64,000 nucleotides of DNA from Parabacteroides sp. AD58. Its GTDB lineage: Bacteria > Bacteroidota > Bacteroidia > Bacteroidales > Tannerellaceae. The translations under genes were made by a program, and so were the position numbers. Shown here piece after piece: positions 35,868 through 45,569 of this stretch; the stretch's first letter is position 1; the number at the start of each line of letters is the position of its first letter. The DNA lies in the NCBI RefSeq assembly GCF_023744375.2, contig NZ_CP146284.1:3667501-3731500 (forward strand), written 5' to 3'. The notes beneath the pieces were generated by a model that made no database searches, was not told where the DNA came from, and saw nothing but the letters and a program-made list of their open reading frames with translations.

Positions 35868-37138
35868 CAACAGAAGAGTTATTAGCATTTGACCGGGAAC
35901 ATATCTGGCATCCATATACCTCAACGATTGATCCGTTGCCTGTTTATCCTGTAGCAAGTGCGCAGGGTGTCCGTATTCGTTTGGCGGATGGAAGAGAGTT
36001 AATAGACGGTATGTCTTCCTGGTGGGCGGCAGTTCACGGGTATAATCATCCGGTTTTGAATGCGGCTGCCGAGGCTCAGCTGAAGAAAATGAGCCACATT
36101 ATGTTTGGCGGTATTACACATGAGCCGGCAGTCGAACTGGTTTCGAAGTTATTACCGATTCTTCCTCCATCAATGGATAAGGTCTTCCTGGCAGATACAG
36201 GTTCAGTTGCTGTGGAAGTAGCCATGAAAATGGCCATCCAATATTGGCAGTCTCAGGGAAAAGCCCGGAAACATGCATTTGCAACTATTCGAAGCGGTTA
36301 CCACGGTGATACGTGGCACGCCATGTCGGTTTGCGATCCGGTAACAGGTATGCATGGCATCTTTGCCGGAAGTCTGCCGGTACAGTATTTTATTCCGCAG
36401 CCGCCGGTGCGTTTTGCGGAAGAGTGGAACGAGGAAGCCATTCATCCTTTGGAAGATTTGCTTCAGCATCACGCTGATGATATTGCAGCTTTGATTTTGG
36501 AACCGGTAGTACAAGGTGCGGGCGGTATGTATTTTTATTCGCCGACATATTTGGTGCGTGCCCGTGAGTTGTGTAATCAATACAACGTATTGCTGATATT
36601 CGACGAGATTGCTACCGGCTTCGGTCGGACGGGAAAACTCTTTGCCTGGGAATGGGCGGGTGTGGAACCCGATATTATGTGTATCGGAAAGGCTTTGACT
36701 GGCGGGTACATGACTTTATCAGCTACAATTACTACACAGCCGATTGCTGATATGATCTGTTCGGGCGAGGCCGGATGCTTTATGCATGGTCCGACATTTA
36801 TGGGTAATCCGTTGGCCTGTGCGGTGGCTTCTGCTTCGGTTTCTTTGTTGTTGGAGAGTGGTTGGCAGGAAAAGGTAAAACGCATCGAAACTCAGTTGAA
36901 AACAGAACTGGCTCCGGCAGCCGATTACCCAACGGTCCGTGAAGTTCGTGTGTTGGGAGCCATTGGGGTTGTTGAAATGAAAGAACCGGTTAATATGGCT
37001 TATATGCAACGGCGTTTTGTAGAAGAAGGCATTTGGGTGCGTCCGTTTGGTAAGTTAGTGTATGTGATGCCTCCATTTATTATATCTCCCGAAGAATTGC
37101 ATCAGCTGACGACGGGTTTATTACGAGTTTTGTCATGA
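35864..37138 (+). CDS. bioA: Adenosylmethionine-8-amino-7-oxononanoate aminotransferase
   Basis: A 424-residue PLP aminotransferase converting 8-amino-7-oxononanoate to 7,8-diaminononanoate using SAM as amino donor. HIWHPYTS near the N-terminus, [28 protein letters not shown] and the PLP-binding Lys276 in [11 protein letters not shown] are all typical. The frame opens at a TTG at 35855; the ATG at 35864 overlaps the bioB stop by 4 nt, favouring coupled translation. Its own stop overlaps bioF in the same way. Confidence 0.97.
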   Translation: MTTEELLAFDREHIWHPYTSTIDPLPVYPVASAQGVRIRLADGRELIDGMSSWWAAVHGYNHPVLNAAAEAQLKKMSHIMFGGITHEPAVELVSKLLPILPPSMDKVFLADTGSVAVEVAMKMAIQYWQSQGKARKHAFATIRSGYHGDTWHAMSVCDPVTGMHGIFAGSLPVQYFIPQPPVRFAEEWNEEAIHPLEDLLQHHADDIAALILEPVVQGAGGMYFYSPTYLVRARELCNQYNVLLIFDEIATGFGRTGKLFAWEWAGVEPDIMCIGKALTGGYMTLSATITTQPIADMICSGEAGCFMHGPTFMGNPLACAVASASVSLLLESGWQEKVKRIETQLKTELAPAADYPTVREVRVLGAIGVVEMKEPVNMAYMQRRFVEEGIWVRPFGKLVYVMPPFIISPEELHQLTTGLLRVLS

Positions 37139-38292
37139 AAGATTATCAGAAACTATTGAATGATTTAGCTTCGAAAGGCTGTTTGCGTAGTTTACCGCAT
37201 GTTGTCCACGATGGTAAATGGATTGAGCGGAATGGCCAGCGGATGCTGAATCTTTCGTCTAACGATTACTTAGGACTGGCCAATGATACAGGGCTTCGGA
37301 ATGAGTTCTTGGATTCATTGCGAGCTTCTTCATTGCCTTTGTCTTCGTCCTCTTCCCGGCTGTTGACCGGAAACTTTACGGTGTATGAAGAGTTGGAGCA
37401 ACTGTTGGCACATACATTTGGACGTGAGGCCGCGCTGGTGTTTAATAGCGGTTATCATGCCAATACTGGAATTTTACCTGCCTTGGCCGATAAGCAGACG
37501 CTTTTAGTAGCCGACAAGCTGGTGCATGCCAGTATCATCGACGGTTTGCTGTTGAGCGGCGTTTCTTTCCTCCGATACCGGCATAATGATTATGATCATC
37601 TGGAGCAGATACTTCAAAAAGAGACTTCCCGGTATGAGCAGGTCATAGTGGCAACCGAAAGCATATTCAGTATGGATGGTGATGTGGCCGATTTGAATCG
37701 GCTGGTTTCATTAAAGCGGAACTATCCGAATGTTATGCTGTATGTCGATGAGGCACATGCCATCGGAGTTCGAGGAGCCCGTGGTTTAGGTGTCGCCGAA
37801 GAGTGCGGTTGTCTGCAGGAGATCGATTTATTAGTTGGAACATTCGGAAAAGCGATGGCTTCAATGGGTGCTTATGTCTTGTGCAGTCAGGTGATCCGTG
37901 ATTATCTGATTAATACAATGCGCCCTCTGATATTCAGTACCGCTTTGCCTCCGGCCCAGATAGCCTGGACTACTTTCCTGTTCCGGCGTTTGCTTCAGAT
38001 GGAATCCCGGCGTCAGCATTTGGCGGCCATCAGCCGCCGGCTGGCAGCTGTGCTTCATGGCCATGGAGGAGAGATATCGAACAGTCATATTGTTCCGTTT
38101 ATTGTGGGTGAAAACGAGGAATGTGTATGGACGGCAGAACAGTTGCAACGGCATGGTTTCTATTGCCTTCCGGTTCGTCCGCCAACTGTTCCGAAGGGAA
38201 CATCCCGCATCCGTTTTTCCTTGACAGCCGATATGACAGATGAGGAAATTAATCATCTGGTAGCACATCTCTCAGAGGGAATAAATGCCTGA
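37135..38292 (+). CDS. bioF: 8-amino-7-oxononanoate synthase
   Basis: A 385-residue alpha-oxoamine synthase joining pimeloyl-ACP and alanine. PLP residues are His131 (DKLVHAS), Asp205 (VDEAHA) and Lys239 (GTFGKAMAS). It starts with a 4-nt overlap with bioA. It is the second member of this enzyme family in the window; operon position identifies it as BioF and distinguishes it from the serine palmitoyltransferase at 4246-5433. The operon is then interrupted by a 117-bp gap containing tandem repeats before bioG. Confidence 0.95.
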   Translation: MKDYQKLLNDLASKGCLRSLPHVVHDGKWIERNGQRMLNLSSNDYLGLANDTGLRNEFLDSLRASSLPLSSSSSRLLTGNFTVYEELEQLLAHTFGREAALVFNSGYHANTGILPALADKQTLLVADKLVHASIIDGLLLSGVSFLRYRHNDYDHLEQILQKETSRYEQVIVATESIFSMDGDVADLNRLVSLKRNYPNVMLYVDEAHAIGVRGARGLGVAEECGCLQEIDLLVGTFGKAMASMGAYVLCSQVIRDYLINTMRPLIFSTALPPAQIAWTTFLFRRLLQMESRRQHLAAISRRLAAVLHGHGGEISNSHIVPFIVGENEECVWTAEQLQRHGFYCLPVRPPTVPKGTSRIRFSLTADMTDEEINHLVAHLSEGINA

Positions 38293-38318
38293 AATATAGG
38301 CTTTGTAAGAACTGTAAG

Positions 38319-38405
38319 AAAAAAGCCGGCGTATTTTTATGAAAAGCCGGCGTATTTTAATAAAAAGCTGGCGTATTTTTAGAAAAAAAGCCGGCGTGTT
38401 TTCAT
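38319..38405. repeat. Four-unit tandem repeat in the bioF-bioG gap
   Basis: Four near-identical units carry AAAAGC(C/T)GGCGT(A/G)TTTT. Their GC(C/T) begins at 38325, 38346, 38367 and 38390, spaced 21, 21 and 23 nt. The array fills most of the 117-bp gap between bioF and bioG and ends about 5 nt before the bioG ATG. The cores are more GC-rich than the flanks, and GCCGGC is self-complementary. Confidence 0.9.
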
Positions 38406-38409
38406 ACAT

Positions 38410-39075
38410 ATGCAGGTAGATAAATTTATAAACGAAAAATATGCACGATTACTGTTGTTCTTTTGTGGTTGGTCGGTTTCTCCCACCTTCTTTTATACGA
38501 TGAAAGCAGAAGAGGATCAAGACGTCTGGTTCGTATCAGATTATAGAGATCTGAATTTTAATGAAGATTTGTCTGTTTATCGTTCTGTTACCTTAATCGC
38601 CTGGTCATTGGGTGTATGGGTTGCAGAGCAACTTTTTGGCGGGAGGTCTTCGGTCGTCTGGGAACAAAAGATTGCTATTAATGGAACCGGTTGTCCTATC
38701 CATGATACTGAAGGTATTCCGGAAGTGATTTTTCGGGGAACACTGGATAATCTGACACCAGACGGCATCCGTCGGTTTAATCGTCGGATGTGTGCCAGCA
38801 AGGAGCGACTAGCGGCCTGGGAAAGAGTGCCGTCACGACCTTTGGAAGAGATATCCGATGAACTTCGTTTCTTGTTTCAGGCTATTCAGGCACGAAAAGA
38901 TAAACCAGTATCCTTTTCGTGGGACCAGGCCATCGTCGGTTTATCAGACCGGATCTTTCCAACGGCCAATCAATTAGCACATTGGCAGCGTCGGAATGTC
39001 CGGATAAAAGAAATAGAAGCTCCTCATGATCCTTTTGGCTTATGGAAACAATGGAACGAACTATCAGTGAAATAG
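38410..39075 (+). CDS. bioG: Pimeloyl-ACP methyl ester esterase, BioG type (DUF452)
   Basis: A 221-residue alpha/beta hydrolase. It releases pimeloyl-ACP from its methyl ester, closing the BioC-dependent route to pimelate. The likely triad is Ser66 in AWSLGVW, Asp180 in GLSDRIF and His206 in APHDPFG. The FFCGWS and SDYRDL stretches are typical of BioG. It replaces BioH, which is absent here. It overlaps bioC by 34 nt in another frame. The start lies right behind the tandem repeat. Confidence 0.9.
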   Translation: MQVDKFINEKYARLLLFFCGWSVSPTFFYTMKAEEDQDVWFVSDYRDLNFNEDLSVYRSVTLIAWSLGVWVAEQLFGGRSSVVWEQKIAINGTGCPIHDTEGIPEVIFRGTLDNLTPDGIRRFNRRMCASKERLAAWERVPSRPLEEISDELRFLFQAIQARKDKPVSFSWDQAIVGLSDRIFPTANQLAHWQRRNVRIKEIEAPHDPFGLWKQWNELSVK

Positions 39076-39830
39076 ACCAGGAACGGGTTCGCCGGAAGTT
39101 CAATCGGGCTTGTTCTACGTATGATGAGTCTGCCGTAGCCCAACAGCAGATTGCTCGGCATTTGTCGGCTGTATGGGAAATATATCAGCAAAAACATGGT
39201 TTCCAGCCCGCAACGGCCTTGGAAATCGGTTGCGGAACCGGTGGATTCACCCGTTATCTGCAATCCTCTTGTACTTCGGCTGTCTGGACGCTGAATGATC
39301 TGTATCCGGCTTGTGCCGAAAAAGCCTTGCGGTTTTGTGCTGTAAATACGCATTTTGTTTGTGCGGATGCTACTGCTTATCCTTGGATAGGTCCGTTTGA
39401 ACTGATTGCATCTTCGTCTGTGTTCCAATGGTTCCCGGCTCCCGGACCCTTTGTTCAACGCTTGGCCAGTTGTCAGAAGTCGGGCGATGTTTTGTTGTTT
39501 TCCACCTTCTTACCGGGAAATTTAGGTGAAATTCGGGAACTGACCGGACAAGGACTTGTCTATCCTTCGGCTGGGCAATGGCGTGACTGGTTGAGCTCTC
39601 TGTATGATATGGAGCATATCGAAGAAAGTGAAATCCGTCTGTTGTTCTCTTCGCCGAAAGCAGTACTGCGGCACTTGAAAGAAACAGGTGTAACCGGGAA
39701 TCATGCTGAGTTTTGGACGCCTGGACGGCTTCGGGCATTCAGTGCCGCCTATCAGGAAAGATTTGGAACCGTAAATCAACAAGTAACATTAACATATCGG
39801 CCATTATATGTATTGGCCGTCAGAAAATAA
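39042..39830 (+). CDS. bioC: Malonyl-ACP O-methyltransferase
   Basis: A 262-residue SAM-dependent methyltransferase that caps malonyl-ACP so the fatty-acid machinery can build pimelate. VRRKFNRACSTYDESAVAQ at the N-terminus and the SAM motif LEIGCGTGGFT (residues 60-70) are characteristic, as is SSSVFQWFPAP. The start is ATG 39042 or 39051 (second Met); both overlap bioG. Close coupling with bioG fits their consecutive roles in pimelate synthesis. Confidence 0.92.
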   Translation: METMERTISEIDQERVRRKFNRACSTYDESAVAQQQIARHLSAVWEIYQQKHGFQPATALEIGCGTGGFTRYLQSSCTSAVWTLNDLYPACAEKALRFCAVNTHFVCADATAYPWIGPFELIASSSVFQWFPAPGPFVQRLASCQKSGDVLLFSTFLPGNLGEIRELTGQGLVYPSAGQWRDWLSSLYDMEHIEESEIRLLFSSPKAVLRHLKETGVTGNHAEFWTPGRLRAFSAAYQERFGTVNQQVTLTYRPLYVLAVRK

Positions 39831-39843
39831 TAAGTAGAAAGCA

Positions 39844-40506
39844 ATGGGAAAAGTTTTATTTGTTACCGGTATTGATACCAATATCGGGAAGACGTATGCG
39901 ACAGGTTTGTTGGCTAAAGCTATTGCTGCCGCAGGGAAAACAGTTATCACGCAGAAAATGGTACAGACCGGTTGTCTGGAAATTTCTGAAGATATTGAAA
40001 TGCACCGGAAAATACAGGGAATTCCATTGACGGAAGAAGATCGTTCAGGGCTGACTTGTCCTTATATCTTTACTTATCCGTGTTCACCGCACATGGCTGC
40101 TGACCGCGATGGTCGTACCATTGATTATGCGGTAATTGCCTCGGCTACCCGTCAGTTGCAGGATAAATACGAATATGTCTTATTGGAAGGAGCCGGCGGA
40201 TTGATGGTGCCTGTTGATCATCATGTCCTGACAATCGACTATATTCAGGAACATCAGTATCCGGTAATTTTAGTCACGAATGGTCGATTAGGCAGTATTA
40301 ATCATACTCTGTTAAGTCTTTCAGCTTGTAAGCAATACGGGATAAAAGTCGCAGCCTTGGTTTATAACCGGTATCCGGAAGAAGATGCCGCAATCGAAAA
40401 GAATACATTGGATTATTTGAAAGAACGATTGCCGCAGCTTCCAATTATTCTGTTGCCTGATGCAACAAAAGACGATACTTTGCCTGATGTAGCTGCACTT
40501 TTATAA
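39844..40506 (+). CDS. bioD: ATP-dependent dethiobiotin synthetase
   Basis: A 220-residue P-loop enzyme closing the ureido ring from diaminopelargonate, CO2 and ATP. The nucleotide loop is GIDTNIGKT (residues 9-17), KMVQTGC follows, and the EGAGGLMVPV motif is intact. It begins 13 bp after bioC and ends the operon. Together with bioB, A, F, G and C the strain should make biotin from malonyl-ACP. Confidence 0.96.
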   Translation: MGKVLFVTGIDTNIGKTYATGLLAKAIAAAGKTVITQKMVQTGCLEISEDIEMHRKIQGIPLTEEDRSGLTCPYIFTYPCSPHMAADRDGRTIDYAVIASATRQLQDKYEYVLLEGAGGLMVPVDHHVLTIDYIQEHQYPVILVTNGRLGSINHTLLSLSACKQYGIKVAALVYNRYPEEDAAIEKNTLDYLKERLPQLPIILLPDATKDDTLPDVAALL

Positions 40507-40580
40507 TAAATATCGCTCTTTTTTTATCTGTTAAATGAAAAATATTCGGGTTTCATGATGTTAAAATCAGATAATTCTGT

Positions 40581-40588
40581 TATGTTTG
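40581..40588 (+). promoter_or_regulatory. -7 box for the Mpv17-like gene
   Basis: TATGTTTG matches TAnnTTTG, 31 bp before the start at 40620. The -33 element is not convincing. Confidence 0.5.
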
Positions 40589-40619
40589 CCAAAATAGTCA
40601 TGAAAAACATAACAAAAAG

Positions 40620-41306
40620 ATGAAAAAGAGCGATTTTTTATTTCTCCTGTTAGTGGCGGTCCTGTTTCTGCCCTTTGTACTAAGTCCTGATTTATATGCT
40701 TGGTATAAATCGTTTAATGCTGCACATGGCATGATAATGAGTTTCCTGAAGTTTGCCATCCTTTCAACTTTAGGTGAGTGTTTGGGCCTACGAATCAGCA
40801 CGGGTGTTTATAATCGACCAGGTTTTGGTATAATTCCACGTATGGTAGTATGGGGAATATTGGGAGTAGGTATCAATATGGCTATGATTGTATTCTCAAA
40901 AGGTGTTCCACAATTATTAGTATATATGGGAATGACAAATGCAGTCGAAGTGATGGCGGCAAGTTTCTGTATGGATAAATTCTGGGTTGCTTTTTGTATT
41001 TCATTAGGTATGAACGGTATTTTTGCTCCTGTATTTATGACTTTTCATAAAATAACTGATACACATATACTGCAATGCGGCGGTTCGGTAAAGAGCTTAT
41101 TGACACCTATTCCGATGACACAAATCATAACCCATTTGAATTGGAATGTGCAGTGGAATTTTGTATTTAAGAAAACGATTCCGTTCTTCTGGATACCAGC
41201 ACATACTGTTACCTTCTTATTACCTGAAGAAGCTCGGGTCTTGTTTGCCGCACTATTAGGAGTAATTTTAGGCATTTTGTTGGCTGTAGCAGCCCGAAAG
41301 AAATAG
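40620..41306 (+). CDS. Mpv17/PMP22-like membrane protein
   Basis: A 228-residue protein with about four or five hydrophobic segments. The C-terminal stretch NWNVQWNFVFKKTIPFFWIPAHTV resembles the W-x-x-W-P...FxxVP...R segment of the Mpv17/PMP22 family of eukaryotic organelle membranes. Bacteroidetes homologues are annotated this way. Function is unknown; channel activity is suggested for eukaryotic members. It has its own promoter box after bioD and is convergent with gcvP. Confidence 0.65.
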   Translation: MKKSDFLFLLLVAVLFLPFVLSPDLYAWYKSFNAAHGMIMSFLKFAILSTLGECLGLRISTGVYNRPGFGIIPRMVVWGILGVGINMAMIVFSKGVPQLLVYMGMTNAVEVMAASFCMDKFWVAFCISLGMNGIFAPVFMTFHKITDTHILQCGGSVKSLLTPIPMTQIITHLNWNVQWNFVFKKTIPFFWIPAHTVTFLLPEEARVLFAALLGVILGILLAVAARKK

Positions 41307-41316
41307 TAGAAAAGAA

Positions 41317-41359
41317 ACAGCGGTAATGCCATTCTTCATAAGATTGGTATTGCCGCTGT
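41317..41359. terminator. Hairpin between Mpv17-like gene and gcvP
   Basis: ACAGCGGTAAT (41317-41327) pairs with ATTGCCGCTGT (41349-41359) including a G-T pair, extended by CCA/TGG. A U-rich tail is clearer on the minus strand, so it mainly terminates gcvP. Confidence 0.6.
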
Positions 41360-41386
41360 AACTTATTTTAGGGGAGTGATAAAGGC

Positions 41387-44239
41387 TTAAATCTGGCAAT
41401 TGCAGATTGTTGGAACCAAGTTACGGTCTCCATAAGCATTGTCGACACGGGCCACATTGATCCAGAACTTGCTGTCGTGTAGCCATTCGAGTGGGAATGC
41501 AGCTTTACTGCGTGGATAGCTGTGATCCCATTCGTTAGCAGTAACTTCATATTCCGGATGCGGAGCGTTCTTCAGTACATTATCAACCTTGTCGGCTTCT
41601 CCATTTTCAACTTCCTTGATTTCGTTCCAGATACATTCCATAACTTCTACAAAGCGATCCAGTTCAGCTTTACTTTCACTTTCAGTCGGTTCGACCATCA
41701 ATGTTCCATGGACTGGGAAAGAAAGAGTAGGAGCATGGTAACCGAAGTCCATCAGACGCTTGGCAATATCACTTTCATCAATTCCTGTGCGTTCTTTAAC
41801 GGTACGGCATTCGAGAATTAGTTCATGGCCTACACGTCCTGTTGTTCCAGTATAGACAACTCCGTATGTATCTTTAAACTTAGCTGCTAAATAATTAGCA
41901 TTCAAAATGGCAATCTTGGTAGCCATTGTTAATCCTTCAGTTCCTAACATACGAATGTATCCGTATGTAATAGGAAGAATACCTGCACTACCATAAGGAG
42001 CAGCTGCAACTGTATTCAGGTCGCTTCCAAACAGAACCGGATGTTGAGGCAAGAATGGAACCAGATGTTCTGCTACACAGATCGGACCTACGCCAGGACC
42101 GCCACCACCGTGAGGAGAAGAGAATGTCTTATGCAGGTTCAAGTGGCAAACATCCGCACCGATTGTTCCCGGATTAGTTAATCCGACTTGCGCATTCATA
42201 TTGGCTCCATCCATGTATAATTGTCCGCCGCAGGCGTGAACAATCTCACACATTTCCTTGATATCCGCTTCGAAGATACCGTGAGTAGACGGATAAGTAA
42301 TCATGCTGGCTGCCAGATTGTCTTTGTTGGCTTCCGCTTTTGCCCGGAAATCTTCCAGATCAATGTTTCCGTTTTCATCACATTTTACGGTAACTGTTGT
42401 AAATCCACATTGGATAGCACTGGCCGGGTTCGTTCCGTGGGCTGAAGCCGGCAGCAGAACAATGTTTCGATGACCTTGACCGATGCTTTCCAGATAAGCA
42501 CGGATTACGCGTAAACCCGTGTATTCGCCAGCAGCTCCTGAATTAGGTTGTAAAGTGCATCCCTTAAATCCTGTTATTTCACAAAGATAAGAAGATAAGT
42601 TTTCGATCAGTTCCTTATAACCTTCCACTTGATCTTCCGGTGCATACGGGTGAATATTCTGGAATTGAGCCAAACTCAGAGGCAGCATGGTTGAAGCCGG
42701 ATTTAACTTCATGGTACATGAACCTAAAGAAATCATCGACTGAGCCAGAGAAATATCCTTTCTTCCCAAACGAGTGATATAACGCATCAGTTCTGTTTCG
42801 GTATGATATTTCTTGAAGACGTCTTCTTGCAGGAAGGCTGATGTACGGGCAAACTTCGGATCAAAATAAGTCTGGCACGGAATGGCTTCCTGTAACATAT
42901 AATCTTTGCCGGCTGCACCCGAGAAGATGTACATCAGGACACCAACATCTGTTGGTTGAGTTGTTTCATCAATACTGATTCCAACCAGACCGCTGTCGAA
43001 GTAACGCAGGTTGACTTTGCATTCCAAAGCAATTTCACGCAATGCTTCAATAGATACATTGGCTGGTAATTCAATCTTCAGCGTATCGAAGAAATCTTTG
43101 TTCAATTGTTTGTATCCTAATTTCTCCAGCTCTTTAGCTACGAAACCGGCTGTTGCATGAATGCGGCCGGCAATGTTCTTCAATCCTTCTGCTCCGTGGT
43201 AAACAGCATAGAATCCGGCCATTGTTGCCAATAAAGCCTGTGCTGTACAAATATTGGATGTTGCTTTCTCACGTTTGATATGCTGTTCACGGGTTTGCAG
43301 TGCCAAACGGTAAGCCGGATGGCCGTAAGCATCTTTTGAGATACCGATGATACGTCCCGGAATCGCACGTTTATATTCATCTTTTGTTGCAAAGTATGCT
43401 GCTGATGGTCCGCCGTAGAACATTGGGATACCAAAACGCTGGCTGCTTCCGAATACGACGTCGGCGCCCCATTCTCCCGGAGGAGTCAATAATACCAGAC
43501 TCATTAGGTCTGCTGCAACAGCTACTTTTGTGCCGTTAGCATGTGCGCGATTGATGAATTCCTGATAGTCTTCTATTGAACCATCTGCATTCGGGTACTG
43601 TACAATAGCTCCGAAAACTTCCGGAGTGAAAGCAAATGTCTTATAGTCGCCTGTCACAATCTTCATTCCCTGTGGAATAGCACGAGTATGGATAACTGCC
43701 TGTGTAGAGGCAAATACCTTTTCGTCTACGAATATAACATTAGCTCCAGCCTTGATTTGAGCACGACTGCGAGCTCCGAAGAACATGGTTGCAGCTTCGG
43801 CTGCAGCAGTAGCTTCGTCAAGCAAAGAACAGTTAGCCAAAGGAAGACCTGTCAGATCACAGATAACTGTCTGGAAATTCAGTAAGGCTTCCAATCTGCC
43901 TTGTGAAACTTCAGCTTGATACGGTGTATAAGACGTGTACCAAACCGGATTCTCAAATACGTTGCGTTGAATAGGTGCCGGACAAATAGTATCATACCAA
44001 CCCATTCCAATATAAGAAGTAAAAACTTCATTCTTTGAAGCTAATTCGTTAATATGTTCAGCGAATTCGCGTTCTGTCATGGGTTCGGGCAGGTTCAACG
44101 GCTGCTTCAAACGTATGTTGGCCGGAATAGTCTGGTCAATCAGCTCGTCAAGTGTATTCACACCAACAGCTTTCAGCATATCTGGAAGATCTTCCGCTGT
44201 GATACCTACATGGCGATTAACAAATTTAGTTGTATCCAT
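41387..44239 (-). CDS. gcvP: Glycine dehydrogenase (decarboxylating), P-protein
   Basis: A 950-residue single-chain P-protein of the glycine cleavage system, releasing CO2 from glycine and loading the aminomethyl group on GcvH. The N-terminal half (FVNRHVG...MGWYDTICPAPIQRN) and the C-terminal half (PNSGAAGEYTGL, and PLP-binding Lys704 in HLNLHKTFSSPHGGGG) are both present. Bacilli and archaea often split this into two subunits. GcvT and GcvH are not in the window. It starts 12 bp after the hydrolase gene, as the last gene of a four-gene minus-strand run. Confidence 0.97.
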   Translation of the reverse strand: MDTTKFVNRHVGITAEDLPDMLKAVGVNTLDELIDQTIPANIRLKQPLNLPEPMTEREFAEHINELASKNEVFTSYIGMGWYDTICPAPIQRNVFENPVWYTSYTPYQAEVSQGRLEALLNFQTVICDLTGLPLANCSLLDEATAAAEAATMFFGARSRAQIKAGANVIFVDEKVFASTQAVIHTRAIPQGMKIVTGDYKTFAFTPEVFGAIVQYPNADGSIEDYQEFINRAHANGTKVAVAADLMSLVLLTPPGEWGADVVFGSSQRFGIPMFYGGPSAAYFATKDEYKRAIPGRIIGISKDAYGHPAYRLALQTREQHIKREKATSNICTAQALLATMAGFYAVYHGAEGLKNIAGRIHATAGFVAKELEKLGYKQLNKDFFDTLKIELPANVSIEALREIALECKVNLRYFDSGLVGISIDETTQPTDVGVLMYIFSGAAGKDYMLQEAIPCQTYFDPKFARTSAFLQEDVFKKYHTETELMRYITRLGRKDISLAQSMISLGSCTMKLNPASTMLPLSLAQFQNIHPYAPEDQVEGYKELIENLSSYLCEITGFKGCTLQPNSGAAGEYTGLRVIRAYLESIGQGHRNIVLLPASAHGTNPASAIQCGFTTVTVKCDENGNIDLEDFRAKAEANKDNLAASMITYPSTHGIFEADIKEMCEIVHACGGQLYMDGANMNAQVGLTNPGTIGADVCHLNLHKTFSSPHGGGGPGVGPICVAEHLVPFLPQHPVLFGSDLNTVAAAPYGSAGILPITYGYIRMLGTEGLTMATKIAILNANYLAAKFKDTYGVVYTGTTGRVGHELILECRTVKERTGIDESDIAKRLMDFGYHAPTLSFPVHGTLMVEPTESESKAELDRFVEVMECIWNEIKEVENGEADKVDNVLKNAPHPEYEVTANEWDHSYPRSKAAFPLEWLHDSKFWINVARVDNAYGDRNLVPTICNCQI

Positions 44240-44251
44240 AAGTTGATATTT

Positions 44252-44887
44252 TTATAAGTAAGGATTATTTGATTTCTCATAAGCAATGGTTGTCATCGGA
44301 CCATGTCCCGGATAAACAACCGTTGAGTCAGGCAAGGTAAATAATGCCTTGTGAATAGAGTCAACCAACTGCTGAGCATTTCCGCCCCAAAGATCTGTTC
44401 GCCCGATGCTGCCAGCAAACAAGGCATCGCCTACAAAGACACACCCTCGTTCTTTCTCATAAAAGGCAACACTGCCGGGAGAATGTCCTGGAACAGCTAT
44501 TACTGTCAGTTTAGTATGGCCGAAACTAATCACATCTCCTTCGTTCAGATAAGCTCCGATAGCAGTTTCTTGTATGTAGGGTAATCCGAACATCACTGCT
44601 TGCTGGCTGATAGACGGTAACACGACGGTATCTTCCTGACAAACTTCTGGAAGAAGTCCGTATTGCTGATAAACCAAAGCGGCACCCATCAGATGATCTA
44701 CATGATAATGGGTGCAAAGAAGGTGCTTAATGACTAATTGCTGTTGGGTGATGCATCCTTCAACTTGAGAAAACTCTTGTCTGTTCATGCATCCGCAATC
44801 TATAAGAACGGCTTCCTTTGTTTCGTCATATAACAAATAGCAGTTCTCTCCAAAGAAATTAACCGTGAATTGTTTGATCTCCATCAT
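44252..44887 (-). CDS. Metallo-beta-lactamase-fold hydrolase
   Basis: A 211-residue cytoplasmic hydrolase with the two-metal motif THYHVDH (His60, His62, Asp64, His65), VPGHSPGSVAFY and FVGDALFAGSIGRTDL. These are typical of the glyoxalase-II-like and persulfide-dioxygenase-like branch. The substrate is not predictable. It overlaps rsmG by 4 nt and precedes gcvP by 12 bp, implying one transcript. Confidence 0.85.
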   Translation of the reverse strand: MMEIKQFTVNFFGENCYLLYDETKEAVLIDCGCMNRQEFSQVEGCITQQQLVIKHLLCTHYHVDHLMGAALVYQQYGLLPEVCQEDTVVLPSISQQAVMFGLPYIQETAIGAYLNEGDVISFGHTKLTVIAVPGHSPGSVAFYEKERGCVFVGDALFAGSIGRTDLWGGNAQQLVDSIHKALFTLPDSTVVYPGHGPMTTIAYEKSNNPYL

Positions 44888-45552
44888 AGCGGTACGTAAA
44901 CTACTTTTTTGGTTTTGAAGTATTCTTCAGAGAATGTATCTGACAGGTCCAATTGGATAGCCTGGTTTTTGAACGGTAGTATTTCATGTGCCAGTTCGCC
45001 TCCTTTTAGACAGATAAGCCCGTTGGGCAAAGCATTGATCTGTTCTTTTCGGATATTCTTCCGGACGATTTTTACAAGATCAGCGAGAGGCATGACTGCC
45101 CGGCTTACTACGAAGTCGAATGCTTGTTTTTCTTCTTCTCCCCGGCAATGACGGAATGTTACATTCTGTAATCCGATTGCTTCAGCGACGGCTTGTCCGA
45201 CTTTAATCTTCTTTCCGATGCTGTCAACCAGATGAAACTTAACATTTGGAAATAAAATTGCCAATGGAATTCCCGGAAATCCACCTCCTGTCCCTAAATC
45301 CATGACGGATGAACCGTCTTTAAAATGCAACATGGCCGTAATGCCTAATGAGTGCAAGACATGATGAAGATACAGGTTCTCAATATCTTTTCTGGATATA
45401 ACATTGATTTTAGCATTCCAATCAGCATACAGTTCATATAAAGAGCTGAACTGCTTAATCTGCTTTTCATTCAAATGTGGAAAATATCCTTGCAGAATAG
45501 CCAATTGCTCGTCTACACAGGCAGGACGAATAGGATTGTTATCTTGTTCCAT
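44884..45552 (-). CDS. rsmG: 16S rRNA (guanine-N7) methyltransferase
   Basis: A 222-residue SAM enzyme methylating G527 of 16S rRNA. VMDLGTGGGFPGIPLAI is the SAM loop, NVISRKDIENLYLHHVLHSL the family N-terminal signature, and FVVSRAVMPL the core continuation. The open frame runs to a TTG at 45561; the ATG at 45552 (MEQDNNP) is preferred. It lies 17 bp behind the RsiV-like gene and overlaps the next gene by 4 nt. Confidence 0.95.
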   Translation of the reverse strand: MEQDNNPIRPACVDEQLAILQGYFPHLNEKQIKQFSSLYELYADWNAKINVISRKDIENLYLHHVLHSLGITAMLHFKDGSSVMDLGTGGGFPGIPLAILFPNVKFHLVDSIGKKIKVGQAVAEAIGLQNVTFRHCRGEEEKQAFDFVVSRAVMPLADLVKIVRKNIRKEQINALPNGLICLKGGELAHEILPFKNQAIQLDLSDTFSEEYFKTKKVVYVPL

Positions 45553-45569
45553 ATTTATCAATTATCATA

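Noticed and set aside
38319..38405. Series of rho-independent terminators
   Set aside because: GCCGGC is self-complementary but each unit lacks a stem-loop with spacing for a hairpin; pairing would be between units, and the bioG-C-D genes must be read through it.
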